Source of the DNA: Sphingopyxis sp. PET50
Lineage (GTDB): Bacteria > Pseudomonadota > Alphaproteobacteria > Sphingomonadales > Sphingomonadaceae
Direction of reading: 5' to 3'
NCBI RefSeq assembly: GCF_025244705.1
Contig: NZ_CP104207.1
Span: forward strand, 1,240,001 to 1,304,000
Length of the DNA stretch: 64,000 nt
Shown here: piece by piece, positions 59,518-64,000 of the stretch
How the letters are laid out: each line of letters begins with the position of its first letter
How positions within the stretch are numbered: the stretch's first letter is position 1
Made by a program: the position numbers and the translations under genes
Notes under the pieces: model-generated
What the model was told of the DNA's origin: nothing
The model's database searches: none
What the model saw: only the letters and a program-made list of their open reading frames with translations

Positions 59518-59727
59518 TCACTGCCCCTCTCCCGAAGGGGAGGAGGTGGACGAAGTTGCCTCCCCCGCGTCCTTCGCCGCCTTGTCGGCGGCGGCGATGT
59601 CGGCATCCATCGCCTTGGCGCGCGACTGAATCTCGTCGGCCGCCTTTTCATAGCGATCCTCGAATTTCGGTTCGTCCTTGCAGGCGGCGAGCAGCAGCAG
59701 CGGCAGGAGGAGAGGAGCGGCGCGCAT
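59518..59727 (-). CDS. Small lipoprotein downstream of tamB
   Basis: The frame encodes 69 residues. ATG 59727 overlaps the tamB stop (ATGA). Residues 1-16 are a lipoprotein signal (RAAPLLLPLLLLAAC, lipobox LAAC). The mature chain is a charged helix (YEKAADEIQSRAKAMDADIA) and ends in a Ser/Thr-rich tail that reads through a dispersed repeat arm (TSSTSSPSGEGQ), so the original C-terminus may have been altered by that element. Translational coupling suggests a periplasmic accessory of the TAM system. This is inferred from position. Confidence 0.68.
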   Translation of the reverse strand: MRAAPLLLPLLLLAACKDEPKFEDRYEKAADEIQSRAKAMDADIAAADKAAKDAGEATSSTSSPSGEGQ

Positions 59728-62700
59728 CAATAATCCTTACGATACCGGACGCTGAAATTGGTCTGGCCCGACCCGCCCGCCTGGCTGAGGATCGACAGCG
59801 CCGGAGTCAGGCTGATTTCGAGCTGCGTCGCGGTATAGCCGCGGCCGTCGGTGATGACCTCCAGATAGATGTCGTTCGTGATATGCTGGTCGGCGGCGAG
59901 CGCGGTACCGCGGCCCTGCGCGTCGTCGGGACCGAGCACGCGCAGCCGGTCGATGCCGGTGGCCGATTGCAGCGCGCCGAGCGGGCTCAAACCGCCGCTG
60001 CCGCGCAGGCTGTTGAGCGAGGCGGCGAGCTGCACCGCCTGCAGCGGCGACAGCTCGGTAATCGAACTCCCGAACAATATACGCGACACGATCTCGTCCT
60101 GCGGCAGGCCGGGCACGCTCGAGAAAGCGATCTGGGGGTTCTGGGCGCGGCCCGAGACGTTGACGGTCACCGTCACATTCTCGATCGTATCGCTCGCGAC
60201 GAGGCGGATCGACGGGTCGAAGGCGTCGCCGGTCGGGAAGCTCACCCTGCCCTCCGACAGCTCGAACGAACGACCCGCGAAACCCAATGTCCCGCGCACC
60301 AGTTCGATCTCGCCGGTGACGCGCGGCGCCTGTGTGGTGCCCTTCAGTGTCACGTCGGCCATCCATTCTGATTCAAGCCCCATGCCGCTGACATAGATTT
60401 CGTCGGTCGCGCGCAGGCGGATGTCGAGGCGGATCAGGTCGAACAGGCTGGTGCCGACCGAAGCGAGGCCGTCGCCGCTGATCCGGGGACGGCCCGCGGG
60501 CGGCTTGCGGCGCACACCGGTGAGCACGGGCACGCTCGCGGCGCCCTGGCGGACAATGCGGTAGCGGGTTTCGGGAAGGCGAAGGTCGCCCGAGAGCAAG
60601 GCGGTCTGCCCCGCGACCTTTTCGAGCGTCAGCGTGCCGGTCGCGCGCGCCGACAGGTCGTCGCTGCGCGCGAGGCGCGCATTGTCGAGTACCGCGTCGA
60701 TCTTCATCGGATAGCCGTCGGCGGCGGCAAGGCTCACGAAGCCCGACGCCTTGACCGTGCCGTCGCCCGCGGTCGCGGTGAGCTGTTCGATTTCCAGCCG
60801 GTCGCCCGAGAAACGTCCGTTCGCGACCATGTTGGTCAGCCGCGTGCCGTAAGTGATATTCTCATAGGTCAGCGCATTACCGCGGATCACCCCGTTCAGA
60901 CACGGGTCGGAGAGACGGCAGCTGAAATCGGCGGCGACCGCAATCGGCCCGCCCACACGCTGATCGCCCGACCCGACGAAGGAGAAAAGCGTGTCGGCGG
61001 GGCCGTTATAGCGGATGCCGCCGCCGAGCGGGGCGGCGCGCAGCCGCGTCATCCAGTCGCCGCTGCCCGGCGGCAGCGGACGCAGCGAGGCCTTGAGCCG
61101 GCCGATGACGCTGCCGCGCTTGCGCATCACCGCGCTCGCCTCGCCGCCATCGGCAAGCAATTTGCCCGCGAAATTGACGTCGACCGGCTGGCTGACCGTC
61201 GCGGCGGTGGTGCGGGTGAAGTCGGTGATCGTCAGCCGCGCGTCGGCGCGCGGGAAGGCGGTGCTGTTCGCCTGCTCGAAATCGAGGCTGCCGGTGGCGC
61301 GGCCGCCGAGCCCCATGTCGGGATAGACCGCGTTGAGCAGCGCCAGATTGACGCGGTCGAGGCGGCTCTGGACCATGATGCCCTCGCCGAAACGGCCCGC
61401 GAGCCGCGCGCTGCTGCCGCGCCCGAAATCGACATTGGTCGGGAGCAGTTCGTAACCGTCCTTGCCGGGAATGATGCGCGCGGGGCTGGTGGTTCGGAAA
61501 TTGATGCCGGTCGCGCGGCCCTGCACCGAAGCCCGCCAAAGATTCGGCGCGAGGTCGGCGTTGGCGGCGACGCGGAAGGGCACGCCGCTCGATCCCTCGA
61601 CCAGCGCCTGCGCCTTGCCCGCGCCATCCTGATAATCGATCTTCACCCGGCCGACCGCGATGTCGAATTCGCGGATGCGCGTCTGCGCGACCTGGATGTC
61701 GGCGATGACGCGCGGGCGATCGTAAAGGATGACGTCGGCATCGACGACCGCCGAGCCGATGGCGAGCTGCGCGGGTCCCGGCAGCACGACATTATTGGCG
61801 CGGACATTGATCGCCGCCGCCTGATATTTCCCCGCGGCGCTGAGGCGGACGAGGCCGCCGAGCCCCTGCCCCGAGGCGTCGAGCTGGCCGGTGAAGGGGC
61901 CGGCGGCGCTCTGTACCAGGCGGCCCTTGAAGCCGATGCCCGACAGGTCGCCGCGTTCGACATCAATGGTCAGCGGCCCCTTGGCGGTCAGCAGCACGAC
62001 ATCGGCGGCGAGCGGGCCGTAATCGGTCTCGCCGGTCGCGGCGAGACGGTAGCCGTTCGGGGCGCCGGTGATGCGCGCGACGAGCTTCTGGAGCCCGATG
62101 CCGAGGCCGGGGCGGTCGGCGGTGAGGGTAGCGCGCGGATCGGTGATCGTGCCGGCGAGCTGGAGGCCGAGCGGACCGTAGTCGGTCGAGGAAGCGCGCG
62201 CGGTGAGCTGGATCTGGCCGTTGGGGTCGTAGCTTCCCTGCCCGCTGGTCACGCGCATCAGCGGAGCGGTGAGGCGCAGGTTGGCGAAGCGGATGATGCC
62301 GTCGGTGCCGTAGCGCACGTCGCCCGACGCCACCGCATTGCCGCCGAGCAGGTCGCGGACCCCCGAATTGAACAGCCGGGTCGAGCGCGCGCGGACGCGG
62401 CCGACGATCTCGAAGCCGCCGTTCGCCGCGGTCTTGAGGTCGGCGTCGGTATCAATGTCGAAAATGCCGACGCTTTCGATGCGATAATCGTCGATCCGCC
62501 CGTCGATCGCGCCGGTGTAGAAGCCGCGGTTGAGGTCTGCGATCAATATGGCCTTGGCCTCGATGCGGCTGGATTTCAGACGCATATTGTCGCTGAGCAG
62601 GCGGCCGTCCTTATAGGCGAGATCGCCGTCGAGGCGGACTTGCACCAGCGTGCCACCCGCGACGGTGTCGAGCCCGCGGATGCGCGTCGCGCGGCCCGCC

Positions 62701-63956
62701 ACGGGGATGAATATCTGGTCGGGATCGACGCGCGCCTTGCCCGACAGGTTCAGCGCCTCGATGACGATGTCGTTGACCGCGAGGCTGGCCGCGTTCGCCT
62801 GATATTCGACCGTCGGTAGGCGAAACTCGCCGTCCAGCCGCGCCTGCGCGCGCAGTCCGCTGCCGCGCACGGCGGGGGCGATGGCGCCGGGCTTGAGCAG
62901 CACGAAGGCGAGTTGCAGGGTGTCGTAACGGCTGGCGCCGAGATCGACGCCGCCGCTGATACCCAGGCGAAAGGCTTCGGACGAAACGCGGCCGTCGAGG
63001 TCGGCCTTGCGCTCGTCGAGGCGCGCGGTGAGGTCGATAGCGGTTTCGGAGCCGAGCAGGTCGGCGGCCGGCCCGGCGGCGAGCAGGCGCGACGGCCGGG
63101 CGGTGCCCTTGACCGCGAAGGTGCCGTCGCGGGCGGTCAGGCCGAGGCGCGCGAGCGGCTGGGTGCCGAGATCGCCGACGAGCGTGCCGTTCCACGCCTT
63201 CCAGTCGCCCTTGCCCGACAGCTTCGCGGTCAGCGGCTCCTTGAACCCGCCCATCGCGGCGAGCACGCCGCCCTGCGGCGCGTTGATATCCATGTCGATC
63301 GCGAGCCGGTTCGATTCGGGCACCGCGTCGAGGATGACGGCCAGCTTGTCGCCCTTCGCATCGGCGCCGATCGTTTCGGCATTGGCTGTGACCTGCGCGC
63401 GGCGGTCGGCGATGGCGATCTTGCCCGTCAGGCGCGCTTCCTGCCGCCGACCCGCGACCGGGGCTTCGAAGATGAAGCGGTCGACCTGCAATCGGGCGAC
63501 ATCGATGTCGATGTCGGGCAGCAGCGGCTCGCCCCGGTCGGGGACGGGCCTGAAGGCCGGAATCCGCTGCATCGTGATCGTCTGCGCGGTCGCCGAACGG
63601 ATGTCGATATGATTCCGGAAATAGGCGAAGGGCCGCCAGTCGACCTTGACCTCGGGCGAGCGCAGGAAAACGCCCTTGGGATCGGACAGCGTCAGGTCGC
63701 GGATCGACATGGCGCCGAACAGTGACCCGTCGAGGCGGCCGATGCCGATCTTCATCCCGTTTTCGAATTCATATTTCTCGATCTGGGTGACGACGAAGCG
63801 CCGCCCGGCGTCGCTGTTGAGCCCGATCAGGAACAGGCCGATCAGCGCGATCAGCCCGGCAATGCCGATCGCGGTCCAGCGCGCGATGCGGCGCGGCCAG
63901 GACTGCGCCGGTTTCGGCGGCGGCGGGCTGTCGTCGAAGGCGGCATCTTCGGCCAT
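59727..63956 (-). CDS. tamB: Translocation and assembly module subunit TamB
   Basis: This 1409-residue AsmA-like/DUF490 inner-membrane-anchored protein bridges the periplasm and works with TamA in outer-membrane protein insertion and phospholipid transport. One N-terminal transmembrane helix (AIGIAGLIALIGLFLIGLN) is followed by long beta-taco sequence with repeating strand patterns. The conserved C-terminal DUF490 part includes VSFPTGDAFDPSIRLVASDT, DEIVSRILFGSSITELSPLQ and a closing beta-signal-like SGQTNFSVRYRKDY. The frame is intact over its whole length. ATG overlaps the tamA stop, and TGA overlaps the lipoprotein ATG. Confidence 0.94.
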   Translation of the reverse strand: MAEDAAFDDSPPPPKPAQSWPRRIARWTAIGIAGLIALIGLFLIGLNSDAGRRFVVTQIEKYEFENGMKIGIGRLDGSLFGAMSIRDLTLSDPKGVFLRSPEVKVDWRPFAYFRNHIDIRSATAQTITMQRIPAFRPVPDRGEPLLPDIDIDVARLQVDRFIFEAPVAGRRQEARLTGKIAIADRRAQVTANAETIGADAKGDKLAVILDAVPESNRLAIDMDINAPQGGVLAAMGGFKEPLTAKLSGKGDWKAWNGTLVGDLGTQPLARLGLTARDGTFAVKGTARPSRLLAAGPAADLLGSETAIDLTARLDERKADLDGRVSSEAFRLGISGGVDLGASRYDTLQLAFVLLKPGAIAPAVRGSGLRAQARLDGEFRLPTVEYQANAASLAVNDIVIEALNLSGKARVDPDQIFIPVAGRATRIRGLDTVAGGTLVQVRLDGDLAYKDGRLLSDNMRLKSSRIEAKAILIADLNRGFYTGAIDGRIDDYRIESVGIFDIDTDADLKTAANGGFEIVGRVRARSTRLFNSGVRDLLGGNAVASGDVRYGTDGIIRFANLRLTAPLMRVTSGQGSYDPNGQIQLTARASSTDYGPLGLQLAGTITDPRATLTADRPGLGIGLQKLVARITGAPNGYRLAATGETDYGPLAADVVLLTAKGPLTIDVERGDLSGIGFKGRLVQSAAGPFTGQLDASGQGLGGLVRLSAAGKYQAAAINVRANNVVLPGPAQLAIGSAVVDADVILYDRPRVIADIQVAQTRIREFDIAVGRVKIDYQDGAGKAQALVEGSSGVPFRVAANADLAPNLWRASVQGRATGINFRTTSPARIIPGKDGYELLPTNVDFGRGSSARLAGRFGEGIMVQSRLDRVNLALLNAVYPDMGLGGRATGSLDFEQANSTAFPRADARLTITDFTRTTAATVSQPVDVNFAGKLLADGGEASAVMRKRGSVIGRLKASLRPLPPGSGDWMTRLRAAPLGGGIRYNGPADTLFSFVGSGDQRVGGPIAVAADFSCRLSDPCLNGVIRGNALTYENITYGTRLTNMVANGRFSGDRLEIEQLTATAGDGTVKASGFVSLAAADGYPMKIDAVLDNARLARSDDLSARATGTLTLEKVAGQTALLSGDLRLPETRYRIVRQGAASVPVLTGVRRKPPAGRPRISGDGLASVGTSLFDLIRLDIRLRATDEIYVSGMGLESEWMADVTLKGTTQAPRVTGEIELVRGTLGFAGRSFELSEGRVSFPTGDAFDPSIRLVASDTIENVTVTVNVSGRAQNPQIAFSSVPGLPQDEIVSRILFGSSITELSPLQAVQLAASLNSLRGSGGLSPLGALQSATGIDRLRVLGPDDAQGRGTALAADQHITNDIYLEVITDGRGYTATQLEISLTPALSILSQAGGSGQTNFSVRYRKDY

Positions 63957-64000
63957 CAGAAGGCCTGTCCGATCGAGACATAGACGCTGATCCGCGATTC
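63956..64000 (-). CDS. tamA: TamA (BamA-family outer membrane protein), C-terminal end only
   Basis: The last 14 codons before the TGA at 63958-63956 read ESRISVYVSIGQAF. Alternating residues and a terminal Phe are the beta-signal of Omp85 barrels. Position directly upstream of tamB with an ATGA overlap is the standard tamA-tamB arrangement. Most of the gene is outside the window. Confidence 0.8.
   Translation of the reverse strand, partial: ESRISVYVSIGQAF

Noticed and set aside
59518..59580. Repeat arm inside the small lipoprotein gene as evidence that the gene is spurious
   Set aside because: The signal peptide with lipobox and the ATGA overlap with tamB support a real gene; only its tail is affected by the repeat.

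Overview
The window reads as a GC-rich alphaproteobacterial chromosome of the Sphingomonadales, probably Sphingopyxis or a close relative. This rests on four things: a NADH dehydrogenase operon continuing into birA, coaX, an RNase J gene and a DUF1467 gene; dusB-ntrB-ntrC-ntrY-ntrX-hfq-hflX-mazG synteny; a tandem-domain Hfq; and dispersed palindromic repeats carrying the CTGAGCTTGTCGAAG core common in sphingomonads. It is mainly a housekeeping region. No insertion sequence, prophage or CRISPR array was seen.

Layout. 1-15200 (+): nuoF (3' part), G, H, I, J, K, L, M, N with three small unknown genes inside the operon, then birA, coaX, rnj and DUF1467. 15300-28400: a large membrane coiled-coil protein divergent from an Hpt-like protein without its histidine, a secreted repeat protein ended by a clear terminator, an Lrp/AsnC regulator divergent from an unusual histidine kinase, a deacetylase, tRNAs with CAT and TGG anticodons, M20 and M28 peptidases, and a secreted protein with ChW-like repeats. 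28500-34200: ettA, a thioesterase, cinA, ispDF and dusB. 34200-43450: two nitrogen-type two-component systems (NtrBC, NtrYX), a TonB-like protein between them, hfq and hflX. 43550-53000 (-): mazG, a small membrane protein, an MBL hydrolase, tatD, metG, holB, tmk, dacC, rlpA and mltB. 53200-55740 (+): an FkbM methyltransferase, tRNA-Ser and a run of small genes including an MbcA/ParS-type antitoxin domain and a DUF3892 protein. 55770-64000 (-): a repeat protein, dmeF-type cation exporter, a GDT1/TMEM165 transporter under a yybP-ykoY (manganese) riboswitch, a lipoprotein, tamB and the end of tamA.

Functional themes are respiratory complex I, cofactor and isoprenoid biosynthesis (biotin-protein ligation, CoA, MEP pathway), RNA processing and tRNA modification, nitrogen and redox signalling, cell-wall remodelling, outer-membrane protein export and divalent-metal efflux.

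A striking property is the number of single-base frame breaks in genes that should be intact (nuoM, nuoN, birA, rnj, ispDF, ntrC, ntrY, hflX, dacC and others). Nearly all are restored by removing one base, and two contexts recur: an extra A giving (C/T)CG[A]GC, at least eight times, and an extra T giving GCC[T]AGC, at least five times. Restoration returns conserved residues or puts a stop codon immediately before a terminator, tRNA or converging gene. I therefore treat these genes as functional and the breaks as probable sequencing or assembly errors. Coordinates of such genes span the whole restored gene.
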